A DNA stretch of 64,000 nt from Pycnopodia helianthoides (GCA_032158295.1 CM063254.1:5796326-5860325), one strand, 5' to 3'; positions 50,171 through 63,418 are shown, counted from the stretch's first letter. Notes: a model not told the origin generated them from the sequence alone. Translations and numbers: made by a program.

Positions 50171-53100
50171 CCATAGAGTGAACATTTTCTCAAAATGTAT
50201 TATATTTCTTCATTATTTTCTCATGGATGAAGCACTTAAAGAGAGAAAAACGTCACCCATGTCGATTGTGGTTGATACTTTTGCATGTAGTACATGAACT
50301 GTTTTTTAAAATTGTTTTTTACACAACAAGACAGAATAATTTTGTCAATTATTAAACCCAGCCATCATCTTTGATAATTCACGAGTTTCTAATAACACAT
50401 TAATTCTGTCTGACAGGGTAAAAAAGGTAATCCACTTAAGTCCGTTAAGCTGGCATAACAAATTGTTGAAACTTTAAATGTCATTAGAATGGCTTCCCCA
50501 CCCCCCCCCCCCTTTGTTTCAAATAATACACAACAACGAGGCAAACATACTCATGTCCTGAAGTTGTGGCACGAATTCAATTACCATAAAAGATATAGGC
50601 CTACAGGTTCAAGCGCCATGTATCCGTCGGCTGTTTGGCACTACAATAATCCAGCTAGATTTTGTGGGCACTGAGAAGAGAAGAGGAGTAAACAAAAACT
50701 GTCGGCACAATATATTTTGCAAGTCTCGCGCATATTCAAACTTCCGGGACCAAGTTGGTCATAACCATATGGAGTTTTACGTGTGCGTGATTCTGTTTCT
50801 TCAAATACTTGAGTTTAGCGTAGTTTATGGCTATACAAATTATACTGTATCGTCGGGAAAAAGTCAAATTTAGCCATGAAATTTATGAAAGTAAAAAGTT
50901 TTTACAATAAAAAATTTTAAAAACAAGAATAAGACTTGTGATGGTTGCACAAATTTGGGCGTGATTGGCTAATGGGGTTTCAAACAAGAATAGCATCCTC
51001 GTCCAAAGTTTAAACTTTGTTTCGATGCTGATTTAAATAAACTATTTGTGTTATATAAAAATTGAAACTTCATTTACAACAAATTACTGATAGGTAATTT
51101 TGTACCAATGGAATTTAAAAAGAAGATTTGATTTCATAGAAAAAAATACAGTCTTTGTTTGAGTTGTTTTCTCATTTACCAGTGAGACTTGCACAGTCTA
51201 TACAGTGTGCTGTATTTCACATTTATTAATGTAGTTCATGGGTCTCTGTTTATAAATATCCACCTAAAATTCTATTTTTAGGGTTTATGAATTTATGTGT
51301 TCATCATCAGAGTACCACTGCCAGGAGCCCCATAGAAACGGGGCCAAGAAACTGTTTTTTCTTCTCTCAGAATTAGGATCGAATCAACAGGAGCCACCAC
51401 CACAAATCATTCTTCCACCATCCAAATTTAGCAAGTAAAATGGCTCAACCAAAGCCTCCCGGGACTCTCAGGTCACGGCCCTGACGACCCCTGGGTTATC
51501 GGCAAAGGGTCCAACAGCTTTGGTGCTTTTTTCAGCAACTTCTCAAAGCAGGAGCTCGCAGGAACCCCCTCAGGAGAATTCTACCAGGATTCCACAAGGA
51601 TTACGCGAGGCTTGCTCTACAATGCGCCTGGTAACCAACATAGCCCCTGGTCCCCCCCCCCCCCCCCGTAACCTGGGGCCCGGTCCTCTGTTGGCAAATC
51701 AACCCATACAACTGTATCTACAATTCCAGTTGATGTGGGGGAATGGTCGGGGGGGGGGGGGGGAGGCTCACAAGTTCTTCTTTGAGAGTGAACTGTGACA
51801 TCCAACTACATGGCTCAGGTTGAAGATAAGGGGGTTTATTTGAAACATGGCTACTGATTAATACAGAGTGGGATGTATTTTACAGATGGTAATGTCTTTG
51901 ACCCGACTGCTTGTCAGTGTCAAGTGTTCCTACGCTCAAAGTCTGAGCGGGGCCCGGTCGGTCGTGGCATGCGAGACATTACAAGCTCCGCAACCTAGCT
52001 CACAAAGAAAAGCTTTGGCACCAATTTGATGTATATCACCTGGGGACGAGTTGAGAAATATTGCCCAACCAAAAAATTTGAAAAACCGCAGACTTGAAGA
52101 TGATTAATGAAGGGGGAAAAATGCCCTAAAAACAACTTGTGTCTGTGTGTGTGTGTGTCTGTATGAGTAAGCAAAAATCGCAGAATCAAAGCTCCACCCT
52201 CATAACACATTAACACAGTAATTCTTTCCAATGGCTTCCATCAAAATATAAACAATATAACAAGAATTTCCCTCAATCCATCAGATTCATTTTCTTCCCT
52301 CCATGTTAGTGTTATGCTATTTTTCGTTGAATAATTCAATCATCCATTAGGACTCATTTTGATACATCGGTTCACCATCATTACAAACATTCACTGAACT
52401 TCAAAATAAACAGTCGGAACTGATGGCTCTCGATATATATTCCCTCATCACTCTTCCAGAGTCAACAAGTTAAGGGTCATTAATTCTCATGGTTTTGACC
52501 TCGTTTTTGTAGATATTCAAATTCCAGCCCCACACAAGTCTACTGTATCCCCCCCCCCCACAACTATTACCTGGTATTATGTCCTTGCTCTATGGTATTA
52601 CGTATGCATTCAGAGACTGGTGGCTTCCATGTTTCATGATTTATGTTGCCAGTATGATTATTACAATTTGCCCTCCGAAAAGTACTTATAAAAACTACAA
52701 GTATTACCCCTAGCTATAACTACCCCCTTGATGGGACTCAAGGGAATGCTTGGGCATTACTGTCGCCATGGTAAATATCTAGTCTCTCCGAGCAAACTGC
52801 TTCCACTGGTTGTTAAGTGCACTGTTAATATGTTGATTAGGCAAATAAATTAGTGCAAATTTCCGCCAGCTACACATACACAAACAATCTCTAACAATAG
52901 GTTCAATTACGGCGGGTACTACAAATTATGCTGAAGCGGAAAGCCATTTTGTAACTGATTTTTCTTTTTCTGGTTTTGTTTTGGTTTGGTGTTTTTTTTT
53001 GCAGTGGATCTATAGTAAAACAAATTTTAAAAGTAAGTTATTTATCATTGTGTGTTTACAAGTTCCCAGTTCATTTAATTCAATATATTTTGTTTAAGAT

Positions 53101-56100
53101 TACTCTTTTTTTTTTCTCCAAGCCATTTGCTTTCGCAAATCATCTAAAAGAAAGAAGATAGAATCCAACATTTCAACCTGAACCTTAATAAAGACTTACT
53201 ACAGTTCACTTCAAAAGGAAAGCCAAATCTTAATTAATGATAATAAAGACAGCAGAGTGGTGCATCAAAACAGACAATAACACTATGCCCTCGCCCCTTC
53301 ACTGAAAGCTTTCAAAAGCTATTCCTCAATCTTTTTCACTCTGTTTATTTGTAACAACAGCCGCGTGACAGGTCTACACATCTCCACAAAACAATCAGCA
53401 TGAATAGTTTCTAATGTTATGAATAATTGTGGTTTGTTCAACAGCGGTGAGAGGAATGCCTAATTGATGTATGCAACGAATTGTCAATGCAGAAGGCAGG
53501 AAAGAGTATAGTGCAGTAAGGGGCACGAGGGGATACAAAATCAAAACAGTCCGCTCCGGAATCCTTTAGGCTTTGGAAATCTAACCCCACGGGCGGGCCA
53601 CAGAAATAGCTACACACTGGCCAATCCTACACAATCACCAAGTCTTGTTCTTGCTAATTACTCAGCCTTTGGAGAAAGTACACTGGAGGTGAGAGCCCCT
53701 GGGTACCGTTCAGCTGTGCCCAAACTCCTCAGAGTAATCAGAGCTAATCCTAAACATTACACCAAGGATCAATTTTTATTGATTTCATACCAGGCAGGAG
53801 CTCCATTAGTAGTAACAACTACATCTCCTCAACGAGCCTCTCTGCCCCGTCTCTCTGATGCAGTGCGATGACGATGATGAGTAGGAGGTTGCGAGCTACT
53901 GCCAAGGGAGGGACGGGAGTGTCATTATCACTGAATGACAGAAGGTGGTTGTTAAACTTACCCATTGAGTCTGGATCAAAGATCACACAGGTCTGTCATT
54001 GTTGGATGCACTTTGGTGAGGACGTTGTACACGCACAAATCTCAGTTGGATATCGCGTTGAGACCGTTGCACAAAGCTAATTGGATAGCGCGTGAGGGGG
54101 GGTGGCAAACTGGAGTACCATTGTTGTGGTCTTGCATGCAAACAAATTAAGATTTCAGTTGGGGGAACTTGTGAATTGATGGCGATGGGGAACAAGGTTC
54201 ACCTCACAAAGGCTTTGTTACCATTGGGATCACGAAGGAGGACACAAATCCGACAAGTGTTGTCATAACGAATTGCTTATGATCTGAGGCATGCAGAGTA
54301 CACGTATAGGTACTCTCACAGGCTTTTACCACACAAACAATTGACACATTATTGCACAGCATTATTAACTATGTACTTGAGTATAAAGTGAGTAATAATA
54401 ACTTTGGTAAATTGTCCTTGTACCCATCCTTGACCCTACCAACCCTAAAATCCAATGGAATCTGTACACTTTTGATATTGTTATACTCCAGCTTGGACAA
54501 GACATTATTCACAGTCTCCCAAAAAACTCATCAAGGTTAAATTATTGTTGAGTTACCATAGATGCCTTGGAGGTTCCCTGTAAAACCGAAATCAGGGGAC
54601 TTTTAATGGAGATGAGAATCAAGAGTTGACACAGCTTTGTAAATCCATTTCATTTTCATGACCACTCAAGGCAAACTGTTTCAAGATAAGTTTCAATTTC
54701 CTCTTCATTTTAAGAAATTAAGATGAACTACCTCCTATGGTTCATCTATTGATATCAAAGTCTTTCCATGGACCGTCAAGTGCAAACACCCTTAACATGT
54801 ACCATGTAGTTAGTACACAAATCTGCTCCACCTAGTAAAATCAGGTCACACTGAAATAAACAATAAAAAAAAACACGGACAATACGCCAAACGACAAAAC
54901 GACCAAGAGTGCATGAAATCACATAGATCGTTAATATCCGTGACATTAAATACAAATGATTTGCCCTTCCCTAAAACCAGACGTTATTGCCGAAGAGTTC
55001 TACGCCAGTGATCATTTCCAATTATCAGTGCCATCACACAATTTGGTCCTAATTGGCGTCTGGGGTTTTCTCGTCATATTTGGTGGGTACTTGACGGCCA
55101 TTATCACAGTTGGTGGCTCCTCTCCAACTGTTCCAACAGCGTAGACGGACACACATGAGTGTGTAAAACAACCGCAAGGTTTGGCTGGATAAAGTCACAA
55201 AAGTGAGCTTTAAGCACGTGACTTAATAGAGACAGTCACTGGTTTAACTCCTAGCAGACCATTTTCTGAAAACCACTTGCTGCTCCTTTATAGGAAGGCA
55301 TAAGGGGGAACTGTTCACTTTGTTGGGTCTGCTGCTGTCATGGAAATGGGAGACTTGTTTATATACAATCACTTTTACTGGGCAAATTGTATTGTCAACT
55401 TTAAGTAAAACCCGGATAACAGTCACACTTAACCGTTAAAACGGAGTTAGTTTGTTGATGTTGTTTCTACTTAGTACGAATCGGTCGATTCGATCACTGA
55501 ATGATAATTTCAAACAGCAGAATGAATTCTGGATTACTAACCCTATGGGAACACTAAAATTGATCAAATAGCAGGGCAAGTTAAGCCCAAGTCTCACCCA
55601 CAGGATAAGAAGTTGATCCAAGCCTGGGGTTAAGGTTGTCAGACTATGGGTGGTTTTGGTGTCTCAGAATTCCATCGTAGCGCGGCGGTGGCCTGAAATG
55701 CCGCTGCCGAGCGAGCATGCTGATTTCCACATCTTGCAGGAAAAGTACTGGGTCTCCCCCCTTAATGAGGGGAAATCAAGTGGAAAGTATTCAATTTGGT
55801 GTATAATTGCAGTTTGGAGAGGTTGGAACACCGAGGCCTTACCCAAGGATTGTCTCTTAATATCATCTCCCAGAGGTGTTTGGAGGAAAGAAGGGAGAGA
55901 GGCATCCAGCTTAGTCACTGATGGACCGGCCGCTATATCGGCTGGTGACTTCCCCTGGATTTAAACACGCTTTGTTCAATTTCCATGAAATCCCATGCAT
56001 AAAAGCAAATCATCAGAAAGCTAGAGAGAGGAGTGAGTTTACCATAAATTGAGTGAACAGTGTAAATGTCCGGATAGCGTACATACTGATGAGCGTAAAC

Positions 56101-58610
56101 TGTGAAATCACAAGCCAAATTGTCTTACATTGTTGCTGTACATCTCAGGAACTAATCAGCAGAGTAGGTACACCAGGGGGAATTCAACACTTTTACCACA
56201 TGTATGTAGTGAAAAATAATGTTCAACTTGTGTGCCGTGTACAGTTGAAACAAATGTTCTGGACTCTAATTCATATAGAGCAGAAAATAATGCCACTCAA
56301 ATTGATTTGAAAAGCACAAAATTATAGCTGGAGACAAAAGAGATACACATTGCATGATAGTTTTTCCTGGTTGGTAACATTGTGCTAAGCAGGAGTTTCC
56401 TGTGCTCTGGGAAACTGATGCTCTTAGCAGCTTTCTGAATTTGGCATTGTTATTGTAAGATATTTGAGTAAGCGAAAAAACCTTGGATGGGGGGTGAATA
56501 TTTCTTTCTCTACTCATGTTGCTCACCTACAGGGGTGAGAGTCATTGCTGACAAACATCTGAAACTAGGATATAAATAATAAGTCCCACCTATTGGTTAA
56601 CCCCCGGGAGTTGTAGATTTCAAGGAGCTTTAGGAAACAGTATCCTCAGTGCTAACACAAAGTTCATCAAAGAGCATGATTTCTTTCCAACTGAAGAAAA
56701 TAACAGTTACTTTTTTTTCTTCGGGCAAGTCTGAAATTTCTCATCCCTGCACCTACTAAATCTTTGGTAACCTTCAGTATCATGGGTCAGTGTCTTTTTT
56801 TTCTTTCTTCTTCTTCTTCTTTTTTAACAACCACTACACCTGCAGATAGCACTTTGGCCAAGCACCCAATAAATTAATTACAGCATGGGCAGAGCATGAG
56901 GAGATGGAAGTTTCAGTAGAGCCATTAATTTAACTAGACCCTATCCAATTACATGGCTAATGTGAATGTGTAAACAACCACAAAACCAAACAGTATAGCT
57001 TCAGGCTGTAACCTTGTTCACCCCAGGAAAAAAAAATTCCTGACATACTGCCAATAACTTGGTATTATGGAGGTGTTTAAATTCTTGCCATAATTATTTC
57101 ACACACATACACACACAAAAAACCACACGCTCAAAGCACACAGAAACTATAAAATGTCCTTCTATAAATTGCAGTGTAAAACGGTAGGTCTTTGATGCAT
57201 CGGGTGATTTACCCAGTATTTGATCGTTTTAGAAAACGCAAGTCCAATAGCTTGAATAGATTGCTTCAATCATTCGATTGGTCATAGAGTCTGAAACTCT
57301 GTATTTTCCAAGCAATTACAAAATAGTGTTGAATTACTTCCTGAATTAGTCTGTTTGCCTGGCAAACAAATTTCCAGGTGCAGTTACAAACAAAACGGAC
57401 TAATTTCTATTACAGAATGATAGTTGCTTCATGTTTGGAGATACAATTTGTTTTTCTTCTCCGGTGTTGCTATCCCAATGCAAGATTCAGTAACCTTCCA
57501 AATCATGGAGGTAGGTTAAACCATGCCATGGTTAAACCATAGAGAGAGGACCAACCATCCACCACATGCATCAGGTCTATGACCTACATTAAGGGGGTAT
57601 GATGATATATGGGCACTTTAGGTCATGCAGAAAATAAAAACCTTATGCTGCCCATTTTGGCTCGCACCCTCTGTCCACATTTTTCATCTTCTTCTTTAAT
57701 GGGATTTTCTAACCTTTGACCTCCCCACTGACAAGGTGCATTTACAACTGGATTAAAAAAATAAGAGAGTGTACTGTGATGATTACCAACAGGTAAAAAG
57801 GAAGCCCCAATGACAGAACAACTTGTTGATACAATATATCAGATCCAAGAAAACTTGAAAACATATATTTTTGGCTGATTTTGTTCGAGTTGTACATACT
57901 TGTACTTACAGTGAAAAGTCTTTGTTCTATGGTTGAATGACCAACTTCTTGAATCCATATCAAGTTTTCACAATAGTCTACACCACTTCAAAGTCAATTT
58001 ACGAAACGATAACTCGTTCTTTTTGTTTTTACATAGGTGCTTTGATCGGAGAATGAAGGCAAACATTTTCAGCAAATAACGAGAGGTGACATAGGGTTAA
58101 GCTCCGGCATCCACCAGAGGGCTCAAGCCTACAGGTTTGGGCTCCTACCTAACATATGTTCTTAAAAATAGGACTGTCTTATAAAATATAAAAAAAGTCC
58201 TGGATATGAAAGTGTAACACGATAGCAAGGCTCTGCCCCAGGATCAAAGTCAAGTCATAATTTGTTTTATTACTAGTAAAAACAAAGGCTAGCATTCTTA
58301 TTAAAATGTGTCTGGTGTCTGGTCCCTATCCCCAGGAGCGCCACCAGAAGCAAGTACTTACACGCATGAGCTGCAGTAGGGTCTCGCTATTTGATCTGGT
58401 ATTCAAGTCCTCAGATCTGAAACCAATCAAATAGTAGGGGTAGCGGTGTGGGGCTCTCTCTCCCTTTCTCCTTTCACTCTCTTTCTCTCTCCCCGCTTTA
58501 ATGGTTACTGCCGTCCCTGACGTTTCTAGGACAGGTCAATTGCACTCCCTGCACCAACCAACTCGGCCCCCCAGGCCACCAAAGTTTGGATCTACTCTAG
58601 GTCTCCAGGA
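50171..58610 (-). other. COE upstream intron, 50.2-58.6 kb
   Basis: No exon was recognised. It contains C12 at 50501-50512, the C16/G15 pair, a short (GT)n at 52141-52158, C11 at 52549-52559 and a (TTC)n run at 56804-56821. A hydrophobic open frame at 54956-55144 and a longer one at 55650-55964 were examined and not supported as genes. CpG-bearing complex sequence lies at 53560-53760 and 55640-55960. Confidence 0.55.
51652..51763. repeat. C16 tract and G15 tract facing each other
   Basis: A run of 16 C (51652-51667) and a run of 15 G (51749-51763) lie 81 bases apart on the same strand, so each strand carries a self-complementary pair of long homopolymers. A hairpin with a GC-only stem could form. 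The sequence outside the runs does not continue the inverted repeat, so this is not a longer palindrome. Confidence 0.9.
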
Positions 58611-58640
58611 GAACAGAGAGAGAGAGAGAGTGAGAGAGAG
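58611..58640. repeat. (AG)n microsatellite
   Basis: AG dinucleotide runs interrupted once by a tg. A CT-rich stretch at about 58456-58494 faces it on the same strand, giving weak purine/pyrimidine inverted symmetry. Confidence 0.85.
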
Positions 58641-58699
58641 ACCCCGGCATCAGGCAATGAGAAATGAATTAAATTCCGGAGCGGCACTTTCTTCTGACC

Positions 58700-59110
58700 C
58701 AAACTAGATTGGTGTCATTAGGATTTGTATCCTTAAACCTGACGTGATTTGGCGGCGGAAGATACAAACTTACTTGTTTTCCAGAAATTAAAAAACGTCA
58801 TATAGCTGAGCAATAAGCAAATTAAACAGTCATTGAATGGGAAGCTATTCTGAAGTGATTAACACCTATGGGCTATGTGTAATTACGATCGCTCAAGGAG
58901 TAGACCACACGCGCTATCTGAACGGCTCCTCACCAGCAAGGAAATTAACAAATTAAAACAGTCCTGCTTTGTCGCCTTACATCTCCCATATCAAGTGCAA
59001 TCAATACAACGGTGCTTCGGGGCAAGAGTCGGCCATCAAAAGCTATTGTGGTCCGCTGAGAAGCCCTTGAGATTATACCTCTAATTCCATCCTGAAATTG
59101 TTATGCCTCT
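58700..59110. promoter_or_regulatory. Candidate conserved non-coding block
   Basis: Sequence without simple repeats, rich in homeodomain-type cores (gtcattagg near 58715, aagtgattaacacc near 58853, tgtaattacgatcg near 58878, ggaaattaac near 58939) and with several CpGs. The following region becomes AT-rich and then a G10 run (59255-59264). No protein-like frame is convincing. Regulatory function is inferred. Confidence 0.28.
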
Positions 59111-59697
59111 TCAAAAAAGAACTGAGACGTTCAAGCTTTTGGTTTAAAGCTAGAATTATTGTAGCTTTGAGGTCCACATTCAACAGTTTTTGGGGTGTTT
59201 TAATTTTGAATTATAAAAATCATTCAAAACAAATAAATATTTATTGAAAAAATTGGGGGGGGGGTGGAAGAAAAAAATCACTGTACTTGTTTAAATTTAT
59301 TGCAAGGTTCTTTTTGAAGTACTTTATATTTACCCTGACCAACTGGAATTTCAATGAAACCAATGACTTTTATTTGCTGTGGTTTTGATGTCAGAAACAA
59401 CCGTGTGCTTTTATGACTGCAGGTAACACAGAAAAACCGCAATCTAATTCCCACTCCTGCTTTTGCCTTGTCCCCCAGACTGGGTCGCCCAACAAAACGT
59501 GACTTAACAATCGCAGCCTCGCCTTTCACCTCTCGAGTTAAGTAGGCTCTGCAAACGCCACTCTTTCCCCCCACACTCTCCCTTCTTTCTACTCTTTTCT
59601 CTCTCCCACCAGTGCACCCCTGATTGGGTATGCGCCCATAATTTCTCTTTTTGCGCTCCAGCAACGTTTACTCTTCACACTCTGCTATGAAAGAGAG

Positions 59698-59830
59698 ATG
59701 CAGGCCGCCATAGAACCCGTCTGTTTTAACAGTGTTGCGTTGCCCCATCGTGTGCACTTTCGTCCGACCCAACCGGAAGTTATAGAAATGAACACATGCA
59801 CCATTTGCAGCGGTACCACGGGTCCATATG
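59698..59830. promoter_or_regulatory. CpG-bearing block with a perfect ETS site
   Basis: About nine CpGs fall within 130 bases, clearly denser than the surrounding intron. An exact ETS-family consensus accggaagt sits at 59772-59780. Such a patch could be an unmethylated enhancer or an internal promoter. There is no accompanying first-exon signature that I can recognise, and no TATA-like box at a suitable distance. Open frames on both strands (59685-59951 and 59698-60042) overlap it but look fortuitous. Confidence 0.25.
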
Positions 59831-60445
59831 TGAGAGGGATATCAGTTAGCTGGGTACTAGAGCACTGTGCGTGTTCGTTTCTAAAGGGGGGGCTGCCTAA
59901 GACAGTGAAAGCCCAGAGAAAAAGGAGAATTAATTTCCCTCTTTGGTGCAATCGGGTAATCTTTCATCACTCATTCAGGAGAGGTGAGTGCTCTGTCAAC
60001 ATTGACTTAAGTGCATCACAATATAAGAACATGGCTGCGTGATAGCATATCGATGGCTTATTCTGGAGCTGGCTGTTCGATATGCAATCATCAGCTCTAA
60101 CAATCTAACGGAAACCTCCCCCTCTTCCCCTAGATGCATTTCAATTCAGCTCCTATTTTCATGATGCTGGTTATATCTTCTAAATTGATTTCACACGATT
60201 CAGGCGTAATCATTTCCAACACAGCGGGGGTACTATTTGACTTTGTTCCAACTTAATAGAAAAAAACCTCTCTGGTTTAGGTCTCTTCTTACTTTCTTAT
60301 TTTTAAGTAAAAAATATGTTTACAACTCTGATTGCTAATGCAGAAATATTTATTTTGTTGCTTGTGTTATATGAGATTATTTTCACAGTTAAAAGCCAAA
60401 ACAAAATGGTGTTTTTTCTTTTCAAAAATAGGAACCAAACTAGAC

Positions 60446-60475
60446 CATGGAGGTAGAAATAGTTCTACCTCCATG
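60446..60475. repeat. Perfect 13 bp inverted repeat with 4-base loop
   Basis: The arm catggaggtagaa (60446-60458), loop atag, and arm ttctacctccatg (60463-60475) pair perfectly. Outside the perfect stem, aactag on the left and ctagtt on the right pair again after a short mismatch. It could be the tip of a fold-back element or a small hairpin in the nascent transcript. It is too short on its own for a typical miRNA precursor. Confidence 0.85.
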
Positions 60476-62229
60476 ACTGGACCTAGTTAATCTGATATCA
60501 CTGACCTCATTCAACAAAAACATTATCAAACTTCTTTTCTCAGACAAAAAAAAGAAGAGTCTTAAAAGTAGAGTTACAGAGTAAACATTGTCTTATTCTG
60601 CGGCTCGATTTAAACCCCAAAAAAGGAAAAACCCTGAATAGCAGTAAAATTATATCCAGTTATATTTTGATAATTCACAATTGTAAGAGGCCCTACCGTC
60701 CGTCCCGACCATTCAGCGACTTATTGAACAAGCATTTCGGCAATAGTGGGGGAGAAGGGGGAAAATGGCTCAGTTTTTGCCCCACATACACACATGCCAA
60801 AAATAACAAATATCAAAATTGGTTATAAATGCCGGCCCGAGACACGTTCGGGGGATTTGGGAGCCGATTCTGCAACAGCCAGTTTGTGTCAACACATACT
60901 GATATCATATTCAACAAATGAAGTCCGCCATCTCTCCGCTAATGAAAAGGCTGTGAAGCGTGGATACCTTGTTTATTCAGAGCAAAGGATGCAAGCTCCT
61001 TCTTCCTCACAATTTTTTTTTTCCCCCATCATAATTTTTTTTTTTTTTTTTAGGAGGGTGCAAGAGACGTCTACTTTTTTTTTTCCTCTACCTCATCCGA
61101 AGAGGTTGAGAGACACAAATCATTTGTGATTCTTACCATGGATCTCTGAGATGATTATTAATAGGCCTAGATCCAATCAAGGTCTTCCCAAAAACCAATC
61201 AATTGTGTTGTTATGATTGAATACACAATGACTGGTCGGCTAGTTATTAAGAAAATTGTCTTGTATGTTGAGACATATTGCAACAACAAAATGTGTATTG
61301 TTATTGTTGCATTATTCCACAGAAGAAAACAAATCTACTGTGTAGCTTCTTTGTTACACCTCAAACATGGATGCAAAAACAATTAAAATGTTTGGAGTGA
61401 TTGTACACAAAAATACTTGCATCATTTTTTCAAGAGAACAAAGTTACACGCCACCAAATTTAGGTTTCCTGAACAATAACAGAATCTATGCGGCCAATTT
61501 GCTGTCAACCCAAACCCAACAAACTTCACACTCGCTGAAAGGGCTGTATTGATCCCAATGATGTGTCAATGAGCTGAATTGGCAGCCACAGTCTGTAAAG
61601 AGCAGTTTTCCAAAACAAACAATCCCCAGTTGCTGGCATAATGCAGCTTTTAAGAGCTGGGTCGCACCTCACTGTACTCCCCTTCAGCCCTCTGCAACGC
61701 GCCACTGCCCACCTGACAATACCCCAATTTCACAGGTGTGTGGCCACGTTGCATGACACCCTGCTGAAGGGGGAAAAGACATTCCTTCAAGCCCAATTTC
61801 TAAGGCTTTAAAGGAAAGGTACACCAATAATAGTAACACTCACAGAAATTCCCAAATTAGATTAATCAGTAGTGATTTCGTTACTTGCAAAATCAGTGCA
61901 TAAGATGACTACTTTAGCCGGCGCTAAAACACATTCAAATGAAAAGCTTAATGTTTTCTTTCAAATGTTAATAATTTAATAACACTTCTGTTGCCATGAT
62001 TGCATGAAAATTATTTGTGATCACTGATTTAATAATTAAAAAAAAACATTACTGAAATGTTTATAAATGTGCATGAATCTATGGAAGAACAAAGATGTGT
62101 GCACTGAAAAAAAAGTTACACGTCTTTTATTTTTGTTTAAATAGAGGAAGGAAGACAACTTTTTTTCGCAGACAGTTTTAAAACAAACAAAAAAAGTAGC
62201 ACCTGCTAAAAAGAAAACCTGAGTCTTAC

Positions 62230-62700
62230 ATCAGGCATCCCCGGTCCCAAGAAGTCAACAACGTCACTAAACAGGATGGGAGTCGGAGCAATAGAGGATC
62301 AAGTCACAGGTGCCTGGTGGCATTGGACTTGCTAAATTAAAATGCCATCAGCGGCCATGGGGGTGACCTTACTGTTCCTACTACCAAGGCTCCATCACAC
62401 GTCGCAGTCGTACACGGACGGCAATAGTATGAGCCCGAGATGAACACAGGCATCAACGCGGCCGGACCCCGCAGCCATGAAATCTTGTCTGGCTCACACT
62501 AGCAGGTCGGCCAGCTTACAGTACTGCCTACAGCACAAGCGGTGTCAAAGTACACTCTCTGCTGTCTCCCGCATAGTTTTACAAGCTTCTGCAGCATCCC
62601 TGCACCCACAGATTGCTGAGATCAGCGGCCCTAAGATATCAAGGTGAACGTACAGGTATAATCACACACCAAGCTAAAGGCGATCCTGACTGAGGAAGGA
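62230..62700. promoter_or_regulatory. Candidate conserved non-coding block
   Basis: Nearly 470 bases free of simple repeats, with CpGs (gtcgcagtcgtacacggacg near 62401-62420, aacgcggccgg near 62455) and balanced composition, in contrast to the AT-rich intron on its left. It contains ctaaattaaaatgcc (homeodomain/MEF2-like) near 62331-62345. No continuous coding frame was recognised on either strand. The regulatory call is inference. Confidence 0.25.
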
Positions 62701-63280
62701 AGAAAAAAAACGTCGGACAGCTCTGGAGCTTACTGTTCATGTATATAACTAATGATATCATGTAACTCCAACAAAATCATGAAGGTGCCAATGGTTCCCT
62801 GTGTGGCACAATAAATGGCACCACTAGTCTACCCAAACCCCCGGGCGCAATTTGTGATAATTTTGCCCAGTCGAGAGTGATCACTTGTTAGGAGGGTGAG
62901 GTGTATCAAAAGTTTAATTTCTGGCTACATGGACTGGGGAGATAATCTGCAAGTAACTACAGCATTGGGAACGTTGACCTGAATATCCAGCTTATTGAAT
63001 TATTGTGATTCATTCTTGGACACCACATAATACTGGCTGTCATAAAGAGAAACATCTGTACTTGGATTGACAGAGACTTGCCGTGCTGCTGCTACTGTCT
63101 GCCAACCAAACCCACTGGCATCAGAGACATTTCAAAACAAAAAATGTAGAACTTCAAACCTCAGTAGAGAAAAATTAAGTAATACACCACAAGGGAAACT
63201 AACTGCATCCCTCTCACGGCCGCTTCCCAGGTTGTATCTTAAACTTTGGTGTGATCCCTGGTCACTTACAGGGCATCACA

Positions 63281-63418
63281 GGTTGAATGGCTTCTGACTG
63301 GCACCCCCGAACAAAGATATTCACAAAATAGAGAGACTGCCAACATTAGGGCTATGGCAGAGGTAGCAGATTCAAGTCCCGCTCTGGTCACTTTTTCTTC
63401 GTTCAACCAAAATACATA
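63281..63418 (+). mobile_element. tRNA-derived SINE, diverged copy (forward orientation)
   Basis: The segment holds a leader gagagactgcc (63331-63341), a shortened tRNA-like head with a B-box-like agattcaagtcc (about 63368-63379), then cgctctggt and ttcttcgttcaacc (63396-63409). These correspond in order to the reverse copy at 19700-19840, including the leader and the gttcaacc body, so both belong to one family. The A-box region is mostly deleted. The 5' part (63281-63310) matches the fragment at 5347-5376. Boundaries are approximate; there is no coding capacity. Confidence 0.65.

Larger units (their letters stand above)
59831..63280 (-). other. COE upstream intron, 59.8-63.3 kb
   Basis: No exon was recognised. 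It contains the hairpin at 60446-60475, T-rich runs at 61011-61082, and A/T-rich sequence at 61800-62220 that begins with aaaggaaaggtacacc, a string resembling echinoderm element ends. A high-complexity, CpG-bearing block lies at 62230-62700. The open frame at 60746-61129 runs through poly-T and is not supported. Confidence 0.55.

Noticed and set aside
54956..55144. 62-codon frame with a hydrophobic segment like a membrane helix
   Set aside because: Short, isolated, and without homology that I recognise or splice context; a single hydrophobic stretch is not enough.
57514..57545. Repeated ggttaaaccat around a ccatgg centre
   Set aside because: Two direct copies five bases apart with imperfect symmetry; too short and simple to call an element.
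59278..60042. Frames of 88-128 codons on both strands around the CpG-dense patch
   Set aside because: They overlap each other on opposite strands and encode no recognisable domain.
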